A stretch of 64,000 nucleotides of DNA. Source: Mycolicibacterium aromaticivorans JS19b1 = JCM 16368 (GTDB lineage Bacteria; Actinomycetota; Actinomycetes; Mycobacteriales; Mycobacteriaceae). Below, piece after piece: positions 15,577-23,814 of this stretch. The translations under genes and the position numbers were made by a program. The notes under the pieces were generated by a model that ran no database searches, had not been told where the DNA came from, and worked only from the letters and a program-made list of their open reading frames with translations. The stretch covers positions 1,860,001 to 1,924,000 of the forward strand of contig NZ_JALN02000001.1 in NCBI RefSeq assembly GCF_000559085.1, in the 5' to 3' direction. How positions within the stretch are numbered: the stretch's first letter is position 1; each line of letters begins with the position of its first letter.

Positions 15577-17759
15577 CCGGCTACTCGCTCGACGCGAACC
15601 GGGACGCCGGTCAGCCAGGCCATCCCGGACAACGACTCGACATCTTCGGGCTCGCTCGACGTCAGCCGGTTGACGTTGGACCCGCCTGCGCGATTCGCCA
15701 GTTTCCAGGTCCCGGTGCCGGTGTGCCCCCACCCGTGCGGGACGGCGATCACCCCGGCCATCAGGTCCTTGGTTGTCATCACCTCGACGGTGATCTCGCC
15801 GTACGGCGACGACACTCGCACCACATCACCATCAGTAATGCCCTGTTCGGCTGCGTCGTCGACTCCGATGAGCGCCCGGTGCCCCCGCTCTCCTCGCATC
15901 AGCAGCGGCGCATTGTGCATCCAGGAGTTCTCCGAACGCGGCTCGCGCATGCCGATCATCCGCAACGGATAGCCCTCGGGATGACCACTGCTGCTGAGCT
16001 TCTCGACCTCGGCGGCGATACCGGGGTGCCTCAGCCGGACCCGGCGGGACAGATAGGCCACCGAATTGCGCAGCGCGCCAGTGCGGATGTGCGGCGCCAC
16101 GATCACGCCGTGCGGATGGTCTTCGGTCAGCCGGCGATGCGTCAGCCCACCGCGACGCAAGCCGAACAGGTCACCGCCCTGCGACATCCGGATCAGCGCG
16201 TCCATCATCAGCCGCGGCTGGAGGTTCACCCCGAAGCGGCCCAGTGTTTTTCGCGCGACCGAGAACACCGTGAACGCCGGCACGCCGGGGGCCAGCCGGG
16301 CCATCAAATCGGCGACGATGTCCCATTCCGGCCGGGCCTGCCCGGCCGGAGCGACCACAGCATCGGTGGCCTGCCGAAACGGCGTGGCCTGGAAGGCCTG
16401 AAACGTGTACGGGAAGTCGTCGCGTTCGTACATCGTGGTCACCGGCAGGATGTAGTCACACCTGCCGGTCGTCTCGGTGACGTAGAAGTCAAGGGCTACC
16501 GATAATTCCAGGGAGTCGAAGGCAGCCTCGAGTTCGCCGCCGTTGGGCACCGACAGCACCGGGTTGCCCGCCGAGACGAACATCGCCCTGATCTGGCGGT
16601 CGCCCGGCGTCGTGATCTCCTTGGCCATCAGCGCGGCCGGTTCCATGGCGACGGCGATGGGGATCCCGCCGATCCGCGACCGGTTGCGATACGAGCGGCG
16701 CATCGCCAGGCCCATGATCGTGGCCTGCCAGCGGCCTCCGACGGTCTCCATCGAGCTGAACACCGATCCACCGGGTGCATCGAGGTTTCCCGCAACGAGA
16801 TTCACCGCATCGATCAGGTAGGTGGTGAGCGTGCCGTACCGGCCGACGCAGGTACCGAGCCTGCCGTAGACGGCCGCCCGCGGCTCGCGCACCAGATCCC
16901 GGGCGAGCGACCGGACACTGTCGGCGTCGATGCCGGTGCGTGCCGCGGTGAACTCCGGGGTGAACGGCGCGCACAGCGATTGCAGCCAGTCGAGGCCGTC
17001 GGCCTGTGCGGTCACCCGTGCGGTGTCGACGAGGTGCTCGGCGAACATCACCTGCAGCAGCGACAGCAGCAGGAATGAATCAGCATCGGGCACGACGGGC
17101 AACCACTCGAAGGCCGCCGCCGTCTCGGTGCGGCGCGGGTCGACGACGACGACACGGCCGCCCCGCTTGACGATGTCGTGCATGCGGTCCTTGATCCGGG
17201 GCGCCGTCAGGAAGCTGCCATGCGAGACAACGGGATTGGCGCCCATCATCACCAGAAGGTTGGTGCGGGTCAGATCGGGGATCGGCACCGACGTCGGGGC
17301 CCCGTACAGCATCTGGCTCGCGATCAGCCTGCTGTTGGTGTCCTGCGACGACGCCGTGAAATAGTGGCCGCCGCGGCCGAGGCCCTTGATGAAGCCCAGA
17401 GCCGCGAAGGTGTGCGCATAGCTGAAGGCACCGGGGTTGCCCATGTACCAGCCGACCGCCCCCGCCCCACGGGCGTTCAGGATCTGCGTCAACCGGGCGG
17501 CGATATCGGACAGCGCCGCGTCCCAGCTCACCGGTTCGTAGCCGTCCGGGCCCTTGCGAAGCGGGGTCGTCACCCGATCCGGATCGTTCTGCACCTCGGT
17601 GAACGCGATGCCCTTCTGGCAGGCGAAACCGGCCGAGAGCGGATGATCCTTGTCCGGGCGCAGTGCCGTCAGCCTGCCGTCCTCGACCGTGGCCACCATG
17701 CCGCACAGCGGTTCGCAGATGCGGCAGAACGTGGTCTTGTGCTCGATCGTGGAAGCCAC
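15573..17759 (-). CDS. Molybdopterin-dependent oxidoreductase (DMSO reductase superfamily)
   Basis: The protein of about 728 residues has an N-terminal [4Fe-4S] motif with Cys12, Cys15, Cys19 and Cys47 (CRICEPLCG then FACQKG), followed by the Mo/W-bis-MGD core (GANPVVSHGSF, VVVDPRRTETA, SAGNPVLSVPNG) and a C-terminal molydopterin-binding domain. There is no Tat signal, so it is cytoplasmic. GTG 17759 is chosen as start; GTG 17768 is an alternative, and a longer frame to 17825 would cross the operator. Family members include formate, nitrate and thiosulfate enzymes and C-H hydroxylases or ring reductases; the substrate here cannot be told. It is divergent from a thiolase-like gene and a CaiB transferase, an unusual setting that favours a role in carbon-substrate oxidation or reduction. 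Confidence 0.87.
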   Translation of the reverse strand: MASTIEHKTTFCRICEPLCGMVATVEDGRLTALRPDKDHPLSAGFACQKGIAFTEVQNDPDRVTTPLRKGPDGYEPVSWDAALSDIAARLTQILNARGAGAVGWYMGNPGAFSYAHTFAALGFIKGLGRGGHYFTASSQDTNSRLIASQMLYGAPTSVPIPDLTRTNLLVMMGANPVVSHGSFLTAPRIKDRMHDIVKRGGRVVVVDPRRTETAAAFEWLPVVPDADSFLLLSLLQVMFAEHLVDTARVTAQADGLDWLQSLCAPFTPEFTAARTGIDADSVRSLARDLVREPRAAVYGRLGTCVGRYGTLTTYLIDAVNLVAGNLDAPGGSVFSSMETVGGRWQATIMGLAMRRSYRNRSRIGGIPIAVAMEPAALMAKEITTPGDRQIRAMFVSAGNPVLSVPNGGELEAAFDSLELSVALDFYVTETTGRCDYILPVTTMYERDDFPYTFQAFQATPFRQATDAVVAPAGQARPEWDIVADLMARLAPGVPAFTVFSVARKTLGRFGVNLQPRLMMDALIRMSQGGDLFGLRRGGLTHRRLTEDHPHGVIVAPHIRTGALRNSVAYLSRRVRLRHPGIAAEVEKLSSSGHPEGYPLRMIGMREPRSENSWMHNAPLLMRGERGHRALIGVDDAAEQGITDGDVVRVSSPYGEITVEVMTTKDLMAGVIAVPHGWGHTGTGTWKLANRAGGSNVNRLTSSEPEDVESLSGMAWLTGVPVRVERVAG

Positions 17760-17770
17760 GCAGGACACGA

Positions 17771-17789
17771 TACTGTAAGTGTTACAGTT
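17771..17789. promoter_or_regulatory. Operator site 4 of the shared inverted repeat
   Basis: TACTGTAAGTGTTACAGTT, nearly perfect, between the molybdopterin oxidoreductase (starts 17759 or 17768, -) and the thiolase-like gene (17828, +). Outward TACAGT boxes occur on both strands, so repression of both promoters by one bound dimer is plausible. Confidence 0.8.
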
Positions 17790-17827
17790 CCTGCGCGTCT
17801 CCGCGGATCCCGAGAGGAAGACCATCG

Positions 17828-18973
17828 ATGAACGATGTCGCCATCATCGGCGTCGGCCTGCACCCGTTCGGCCGGTTCGACGGTAAGTCCGCCATGGCGA
17901 TGGGCGTCGACGCGATCTTCGCCGCCGTCGCCGACGCCGGGATCGAATGGAAGGACGTCCAGTTCGCCACCGGCGGCAGCTGGACCGTCGCCAACCCCGA
18001 TGCGATCGTCAGCATGGTCGGACTGACCGGGATCCCGTTCACCAACGTCTTCAACGCCTGCGCAACGGCGGCCAGCGCCGCCAAGGCGTGCGCCGACGGG
18101 ATCCGGCTGGGCGACTACGACATCGGTATAGCGATCGGGCTCGACAAGCATCCGCGCGGCGCGTTCACCGAGGATCCGGCCCTGGTCGGGATGCCGCGCT
18201 GGTACGCCGAGAACGGCCAGTACCTCACCACGCAGTTCTTCGGCATGAAGGCCAACCGCTACCTGCACGACCACGGAATCTCGGAGGAGACGCTGGCGCG
18301 GGTGGCCAACAAGAATTTCCGCAACGGTGTGCTGAACCCGAATGCATTCCGTCGCAAGGAGATTTCGATCGAGGACATCATGGCGTCGCCGGTGTTGAAC
18401 TACCCGCTGCGGCAGTACATGTTCTGTGCACCCGACGAGGGAGCCGCGGCGGTCGTCATGTGCCGCGCCGACATCGCGCACCGCTACACGTCCACGCCGG
18501 TGTACCTCAAAGCGGTCGAAGTCCGCACCCGTCGTTACGGCGCCTACGAGGTCAACACCACCTTCGGCCCCGTCGACGAGGACGTCGCACCAACTGTGCA
18601 CGCAGCCCGCGCCGCGTTCGAAAAGGCCGGTGTGTCACCGCAAGATGTCGACGTGATCCAACTGCAGGACACCGACGCGGGCGCCGAGATCATCCACATG
18701 GCCGAGTGCGGATTCTGCCCGGACGGCGACCAGGAGCGGCTGCTGGCCGATGGCGAGACCGAGATCAACGGTTCCATGCCGATCAACACCGACGGCGGGC
18801 TGATCGCCAACGGCGAGCCGATCGGCGCGTCCGGGCTGCGGCAGATCCACGAGATCGTCCGGCAGTTGCGCGGCGAGGCCGGTGATCGCCAGGTGCCCGG
18901 TGAGCCGAAGGTCGGTTTCACCCAGCTCTACGGCGCGCCGGGTACCGCAGCAGCAACGATCCTGACGCGGTAG
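17828..18973 (+). CDS. Thiolase-like (SCP-x/lipid-transfer type) protein with altered active site
   Basis: The 381-residue protein has the thiolase fold and keeps the nucleophile region with Cys78 (FNACATAASAA). The two catalytic-base regions are changed: the place of HDCF reads QDTD (Gln280) and the place of GHPxGA reads GEPIGA (Glu330). Normal thiolytic or condensing chemistry needs those histidines, so this may be an aldolase or lyase like the Ltp2-type thiolase relatives of steroid side-chain degradation, or a non-catalytic partner. No DUF35 or MaoC partner gene is adjacent. ATG 17828 is preceded by GAGGAAG. It heads a two-gene operon with a CaiB transferase and is divergent from the molybdopterin oxidoreductase. 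Confidence 0.83.
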   Translation: MNDVAIIGVGLHPFGRFDGKSAMAMGVDAIFAAVADAGIEWKDVQFATGGSWTVANPDAIVSMVGLTGIPFTNVFNACATAASAAKACADGIRLGDYDIGIAIGLDKHPRGAFTEDPALVGMPRWYAENGQYLTTQFFGMKANRYLHDHGISEETLARVANKNFRNGVLNPNAFRRKEISIEDIMASPVLNYPLRQYMFCAPDEGAAAVVMCRADIAHRYTSTPVYLKAVEVRTRRYGAYEVNTTFGPVDEDVAPTVHAARAAFEKAGVSPQDVDVIQLQDTDAGAEIIHMAECGFCPDGDQERLLADGETEINGSMPINTDGGLIANGEPIGASGLRQIHEIVRQLRGEAGDRQVPGEPKVGFTQLYGAPGTAAATILTR

Positions 18974-18977
18974 ACCG

Positions 18978-20159
18978 ATGGGCGTTCTCGACGGGGTGCG
19001 GGTGCTCGACTACGGCAGGTTTATCGCCGCGCCGTGGTGCAGTGCACTTCTCGCCGACATGGGCGCCGACGTCCTGCGCGTCGAGAAGCGCGAAGGCGGC
19101 GAGGACCGCTGGGTGCAGTCGGTCACCAGCGGCGGTGAAGGCGGCACCTTCCTGCAGTGCAACCGGAACAAGCGCTCGCTGACGCTCGATTCGACGACGC
19201 CGGAGGGCGCCGAGATCACCCGGCTGCTGGTAGCCCGCTCCGACATCGTGATCGCCAACATGCCGGCCGCCGGTATGCGGGCCAGCGGGCTCGACTACGA
19301 GTCGCTGCGCGCGGTCAGACCCGACATCATCCTGGCCAGCGCAACGGCCTACGGCGAGGGTGGCCCCTACAGCGACCGGATCGGATTCGACGGGGCGGGC
19401 CAGGTGATGTCCGGCGCCGTCTACCGACAGGGCCTGCCGGAGCTGCCGATCCGAACGGTGGTCCCCCAGGCAGACTTCGGTACCGCGCTCACCTTGACCA
19501 TCGGCGTGATGATGGCGCTCTACCACCGCAGCCAGACCGGGGAGGGCCAGCACGTGGAAGGCGCGCTGCTGCCCACGGCGTTGATGCTGTCCAACGCCTT
19601 CCTCATCGAGCGCGAGCTGCTGGGCGTGGACAAGCCCCGCGCCGCCAACCGCGGCACCTCGGTCGCGCCATGCGACCTGTACGAAGTCACCGACGGGTGG
19701 GTCCTGCTGCAGATCGCCGGCCAGCCGATGTTCAAACGGTGGTGCCGGCTGATCGGCCGGGAGGAGCTGTTCGATGATCCGCGCTTCGCCGACGACGACG
19801 CACGCTGGCGCAACGGCGATGTTCTCAACGATCTGATGCAGCAGTGGTGTGCAGGCAAGACCAGAGCCGAGGTGCTCACCGCGCTGGAGGCCGCGAAACT
19901 GCCTGCTGCTCCGTTGAATTCGCCCCAGGAAGTTCTCGAGGATCCGCACGTGGAGGCGATGGGCTACCTCAAGCGGGTGCCGTTCCCCGGCGCGTCGAAG
20001 CCCGTGCCCTTGATAGAGACACCGTTTCGCCTGTCGGCCACGCCCGGCACCATTCGCCGGCGCGCACCGTTGCTCGGTGAACACACCGATGAGGTGCTGG
20101 CCGAAATCGGTTACGCCACATCCCAGATCGCAACCCTGCGCCAGGACGGCATCATCTAG
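18978..20159 (+). CDS. CaiB/BaiF family III CoA-transferase (second copy)
   Basis: The 393-residue protein has MGADVLRVEKREGGEDRW, the NRNKRSLTLD segment and the candidate catalytic Asp in PQADFGTALT. It is a diverged paralogue of the transferase at 14353, so two different acids, or a donor and acceptor pair, may be handled. It follows the thiolase-like gene after four bases and ends immediately next to the stop of the convergent P450 gene (20159/20160). Family III chemistry (CoA transfer between acids) is well known; the substrate is inferred only to be a pathway intermediate. Confidence 0.9.
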   Translation: MGVLDGVRVLDYGRFIAAPWCSALLADMGADVLRVEKREGGEDRWVQSVTSGGEGGTFLQCNRNKRSLTLDSTTPEGAEITRLLVARSDIVIANMPAAGMRASGLDYESLRAVRPDIILASATAYGEGGPYSDRIGFDGAGQVMSGAVYRQGLPELPIRTVVPQADFGTALTLTIGVMMALYHRSQTGEGQHVEGALLPTALMLSNAFLIERELLGVDKPRAANRGTSVAPCDLYEVTDGWVLLQIAGQPMFKRWCRLIGREELFDDPRFADDDARWRNGDVLNDLMQQWCAGKTRAEVLTALEAAKLPAAPLNSPQEVLEDPHVEAMGYLKRVPFPGASKPVPLIETPFRLSATPGTIRRRAPLLGEHTDEVLAEIGYATSQIATLRQDGII

Positions 20160-21356
20160 TCAGGAAAGCACTCGCACCGGCACGGTGCTCCAGCCCGCCA
20201 CGTTCTGCATATTGACCCGCTTGCAGCCGTCGAAGTCGACCTCGAACTTCGGCATGAAGTCGAGCATCTTGTCCAGCGCGATCGCACTCTCCAGCCGGGC
20301 CAGGGCTGCGCCCAGGCAACTGTGAATTCCATAGCCGAGTCCGAGATTCTGCGCTTGCGTGCGGTCCCGGTCGATATGGAATCTGTCCGGTTCGGTCCAC
20401 GCACGCGGGTCACGGTTGGCTGATCCGCCGACCAGGAAGACCGGCTTGCCGACCGGGATCGTCACGCCGTGCAACCTGACCTCACGCAGCGAGCAGCGCA
20501 CGTTGTACTGGGCCGGGGCCTCGTAGCGCAGCAGTTCTTCGACGGCCAGCGGGATCTTGCTGCGGTCACTGCACAACAGCTCCCACTGGTCGGGGTTCTG
20601 TGCGAAGACCACGGCCGCATTCCCGATCAGCTTGGTCACGGTCTCTGCGCCAGCACCACCCAACAGCGTTGCAAATTCCGTGATCTCGATATTGTCCAGT
20701 GGTTCCATCCGGCCGTCTTCTCGCTCGATCTCGGCACAGATCAGCTTGCTCAGTAAGTCGTCGCCGAGCTCCTCGCGCCGCTTCTTGATCAGCCGGAAGT
20801 AGTAGATCGCCATATCGACGGCGGCCTGCTGGCCCGACGCGGTCATCTCGACATCGCCGCTCTCGCGGTGCAGCAGCTCATCGATCCACAACCGGATCTG
20901 CTGGCGGTCAGCGGCGGGCACTCCCTGCAAGGTGGTCATGACGTCGACCGGGAACAGCGCCGAGAAATCCTGCACGACGTCGAATCCCGTCGGATCGACA
21001 GCCGACAGATGCTTGTCGACCAGTTCGATGACCAGGGCGCGCTGCGCTTCGATCGCCCGAGGAGTGAACACCTTGTTGAGCAGGCTGCGCATCCGCCGGT
21101 GCGCGGGCGGGTCCATCGCGATGATCGACCCGTGCTCGGTGACCTCGCCCTTGCGGACCTGGCCGAGGTCAACGCCGTATGCCGACGAGTAGGTTTCGTA
21201 GTCCTTGAAGGCGGCGGCGACGTCGTCGTGTCGGGTCAGCGCGTAGAAGTCGTATTCCTGGCTGTAGTAGACCGGGGCGTCGTCGCGCATCCGGCGATAC
21301 GTCTCGTACGGGCTGATGAAGAAGTCTTCCGAAAACGGATCGAACACCACACTCAT
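20160..21356 (-). CDS. Cytochrome P450
   Basis: The 398-residue soluble P450 shows AGAET in the I helix (235-239), E274-x-x-R277 in the K helix and a heme loop LGYGIHSCLG with Cys348; the usual Phe at the start of the loop is Leu. It needs a ferredoxin and reductase encoded elsewhere. It is the last gene of a nine-gene minus-strand operon, and its ATG overlaps the TGA of the acyl-CoA dehydrogenase before it. It is only distantly similar to the P450 at 10627, so the two probably attack different positions or intermediates. Confidence 0.93.
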   Translation of the reverse strand: MSVVFDPFSEDFFISPYETYRRMRDDAPVYYSQEYDFYALTRHDDVAAAFKDYETYSSAYGVDLGQVRKGEVTEHGSIIAMDPPAHRRMRSLLNKVFTPRAIEAQRALVIELVDKHLSAVDPTGFDVVQDFSALFPVDVMTTLQGVPAADRQQIRLWIDELLHRESGDVEMTASGQQAAVDMAIYYFRLIKKRREELGDDLLSKLICAEIEREDGRMEPLDNIEITEFATLLGGAGAETVTKLIGNAAVVFAQNPDQWELLCSDRSKIPLAVEELLRYEAPAQYNVRCSLREVRLHGVTIPVGKPVFLVGGSANRDPRAWTEPDRFHIDRDRTQAQNLGLGYGIHSCLGAALARLESAIALDKMLDFMPKFEVDFDGCKRVNMQNVAGWSTVPVRVLS

Positions 21357-22561
21357 GTGGCGACCGGGGCTTTGGTCGCCGGCGGCGAGTAGTTGGGTTT
21401 GCCGAGCCCGAGCACGTGCTGCGCGATCATGTTGCGGAACACCTCGAGCGTTCCGCCGTAGATCCCGAACAGCGGCGCGAACCGGAAGGCATATTCGGAA
21501 GCACCGTTGTCGGCCGCCCCGTCGGTGTCCACCGGCAACACCGAGGCGGCGCCGGCGAGGTCCATCAGGTCCGGTGCGATATCGCGCATCGTCTGGGCCT
21601 GAGCGACTCGGCCGAAAATGCTTGGTGTGGACAGGGATGCCTCCAGGCGGGCGGCACTGCGGCCGAGCCGGTGGGCGACCGCGCCGTCATCGACCATCCG
21701 GCGTCCCGAGGGGTCGGACCGGCCGACATGGGCGGCGACGGCATCGACGGCGGCGGCCATCACGCCGGCCTGGTGGGCCATGATCGACACGTCGGAGAGC
21801 CCGTCTGCTTCCGTCGGCGCGGCACCGTGTTCGGCGTCCAGCGGTCCGCGCAGCACCGTCCAGCCGCCGTTGGCTTCGCCGAGCAGATACTTCTCGTCGA
21901 CCCGCACGTCGGTGTAGTACACGATGTTCGTCCGGTCGCCGTCAACGGTACGGATGCCCTGGATCTCGATACCCGGGGTGTCCAGCGGAACCAGAAACAT
22001 GCTCAGGCTCTTGTGTTTCGGCGCTGCCGGATCGGTGTTGGTCAGCAGGAACACGTACTGGCAGTTGTGCGCACCCGTCGTGAACATCTTCGACCCATTA
22101 ATGACCCAGCTCGACCCATCCGCTTCACGGACGGCGCGGGTCTTACAGGTTGCCACGTCCGAGCCACCCTCAGGTTCGGTGTAGCCCAGGCACATTCGTG
22201 CCGTGCCGTCGAATACTCTCGGCATGACGTCGTCGACCAGCTCGGCTTTGCCGAACGCGGCGACCGCCTTGGCCACCATTACGGTGGTTCCCCACGTCAC
22301 CCACGGCACGTGCGCCCGGCGACGCTCTAGATCCCAGATGCGGCGTTGAATGCGGGTGAAGCCGCCATCCGATCCGGTCCTGTATTCCTTCTCCAGGAAA
22401 CCTCTGGCGCCGAGGGCCAGGTGCACCCCCTCGTCGAAGTTGTCACCCGTCTGCCGGTCTCGCAGACGCACCTCGTCGGTGACCAGCTCGGACAGGTAGG
22501 TCCGTAGGTCGCGCTGGAAGGACGCATCGTCGGGGCTCAGCTCGACTTCGGTGAAATCCAT
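21353..22561 (-). CDS. Acyl-CoA dehydrogenase, large-subunit type (copy 1)
   Basis: The 402-residue protein starts at ATG 22561 (MDFTEVELSPDD); longer frames read through the upstream amidohydrolase gene. It has the FAD/substrate signatures GYTEPEGGSDVATCKTRA and INGSKMFTTGAHNCQY and the C-terminal IYGGTLEVFRNM. In medium-chain-type ACADs the last motif is YEGT with the catalytic Glu; here it is YGGT, so the base lies elsewhere or on a partner subunit. It is a close paralogue of the protein at 23811. Heteromeric ACADs made of a roughly 400-residue and a roughly 350-residue subunit are known in actinobacterial steroid catabolism, and the protein at 25012 fits the smaller partner. Likely oxidises a bulky acyl-CoA. 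Confidence 0.9.
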   Translation of the reverse strand: MDFTEVELSPDDASFQRDLRTYLSELVTDEVRLRDRQTGDNFDEGVHLALGARGFLEKEYRTGSDGGFTRIQRRIWDLERRRAHVPWVTWGTTVMVAKAVAAFGKAELVDDVMPRVFDGTARMCLGYTEPEGGSDVATCKTRAVREADGSSWVINGSKMFTTGAHNCQYVFLLTNTDPAAPKHKSLSMFLVPLDTPGIEIQGIRTVDGDRTNIVYYTDVRVDEKYLLGEANGGWTVLRGPLDAEHGAAPTEADGLSDVSIMAHQAGVMAAAVDAVAAHVGRSDPSGRRMVDDGAVAHRLGRSAARLEASLSTPSIFGRVAQAQTMRDIAPDLMDLAGAASVLPVDTDGAADNGASEYAFRFAPLFGIYGGTLEVFRNMIAQHVLGLGKPNYSPPATKAPVAT

Positions 22562-22575
22562 GGCAGCTCCTCGGA

Positions 22576-23814
22576 TCAGGACGGGACGGCCAGCACCGGC
22601 GGCGCGGCGGCGGTGGGGTCGGGGTTGGCCAGCGGCAGACCCATGAACCGGCGGGCGTTGTCGCCCATGAAGTCGTAGGTTCGGCGTTCGTCCATACCTT
22701 CGGCGTACTTCCAGAAGCCGCGCGGCTCGGCCAGCCCCTCCGGGTGCGGATAGTCCGACCCGAACAGCACCTTGTCCCAGCCGACGGTGTTGACCACATC
22801 CGAGACGCTGCCCTCCCAGAACGGGCTGACCCAGATGTTGCGCCGGAACACGTCGTGCGGGTGCTCTGGGAAGTTCTGCGGCATCTTCTTGTACAGGTCG
22901 TCGAAGTCGAGGAAGAGCTGGCCTATCCATGAGCTGCCGTTCTCGACGCTGGCGATCCGCAGCCGCGGGAACCGCGTCAGGGTGCCGTGGCAGATCAGGC
23001 TGGTGATCATGTCGGCGATTTCGCGGTGGCCCAGCACCATCCACCGGAAGGCACTCATCGCCATGAAGTTCTGGGTGTGCGGCGGCTCCCACTTGCTTAC
23101 GTAGGAGTCGAGCGGCGGGTAGCTGGCGTGCAGGACGATCGGCAGGCCGGCGGCCTCGACGTCGCGCCAGAACGGATCGAATTCCGGCAGTGCCGGGGAG
23201 CGCCAGCCGTGCACACCGCGAACCGGGCCGGGTTTGATCAGCGCCACCTTGGCGCCGGCGGAGAGCAGGTACTCGAGTTCGGCTTGCGCGCCGCCGACTT
23301 CGGACAGGTTGATGATCGGGGTGGAGAACAGCCGGTCGTCGTAGACGTAGGACCAGTGCTCGGCCATCCATTGGTTGAGGGCGTGGATGATCGCCAGTGT
23401 CAGCTCGGGATCATCGGCCGACGAGTGCTCGACGAGGCTGGCCAGGGTCGGATAGTTCAGCGCCTCCACCACACCCTGGCGGTCGAGCTCGGCGATCCGG
23501 TCCGCCGGGTTCTTGGTGGCCGCCGGCGCTTCGATTGCGGGGCCTTGCATTTCGCGCAGCGTCAGGCCTTCGCTGTTCTCGCCTGCGAAGAATTTCTCGT
23601 GCGCGCCGGGGGCGGCGACCCGTTCGAACGTCGGGTTCGGGATGAAGTCGCTGACCTTATTGTTGATCACCAGCCTGGTCTGCCTGCCCATCTGGGCGTA
23701 CTGCACCGCATAGCGATAACGCTCAGGGAGGTACCGGGTGAGCGCCTCGGGTGTCTCGTACATGTGCTGATCGGCGTCGAAGATCGGCACATCGCGCCGC
23801 TGCGCTTCGGTCAT
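22576..23814 (-). CDS. Amidohydrolase-2 (ACMSD-like) metal-dependent hydrolase
   Basis: The 412-residue protein has the amidohydrolase-2 TIM-barrel features: IFDADQHMYE at the N-terminus (a single His in place of HxH), VLHASYPP mid-barrel, ENGSSWIG and the metal-Asp motif FGSDYPHPEG near the C-terminus. The family includes ACMSD and gamma-resorcylate decarboxylases as well as C-C bond hydrolases. It is flanked by the two duplicated acyl-CoA dehydrogenases and overlaps the downstream-strand neighbour at 23811 by ATGA, so it is translationally coupled. It is a paralogue of the protein at 28497. A decarboxylase or ring-opening hydrolase acting on a CoA intermediate is inferred, not shown. Confidence 0.85.
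   Translation of the reverse strand: MTEAQRRDVPIFDADQHMYETPEALTRYLPERYRYAVQYAQMGRQTRLVINNKVSDFIPNPTFERVAAPGAHEKFFAGENSEGLTLREMQGPAIEAPAATKNPADRIAELDRQGVVEALNYPTLASLVEHSSADDPELTLAIIHALNQWMAEHWSYVYDDRLFSTPIINLSEVGGAQAELEYLLSAGAKVALIKPGPVRGVHGWRSPALPEFDPFWRDVEAAGLPIVLHASYPPLDSYVSKWEPPHTQNFMAMSAFRWMVLGHREIADMITSLICHGTLTRFPRLRIASVENGSSWIGQLFLDFDDLYKKMPQNFPEHPHDVFRRNIWVSPFWEGSVSDVVNTVGWDKVLFGSDYPHPEGLAEPRGFWKYAEGMDERRTYDFMGDNARRFMGLPLANPDPTAAAPPVLAVPS

Noticed and set aside
22562..23371. N-terminal extension of the ACAD gene at 21353
   Set aside because: It overlaps the amidohydrolase gene in another frame, and the protein family starts at MDFTEVEL (22561).
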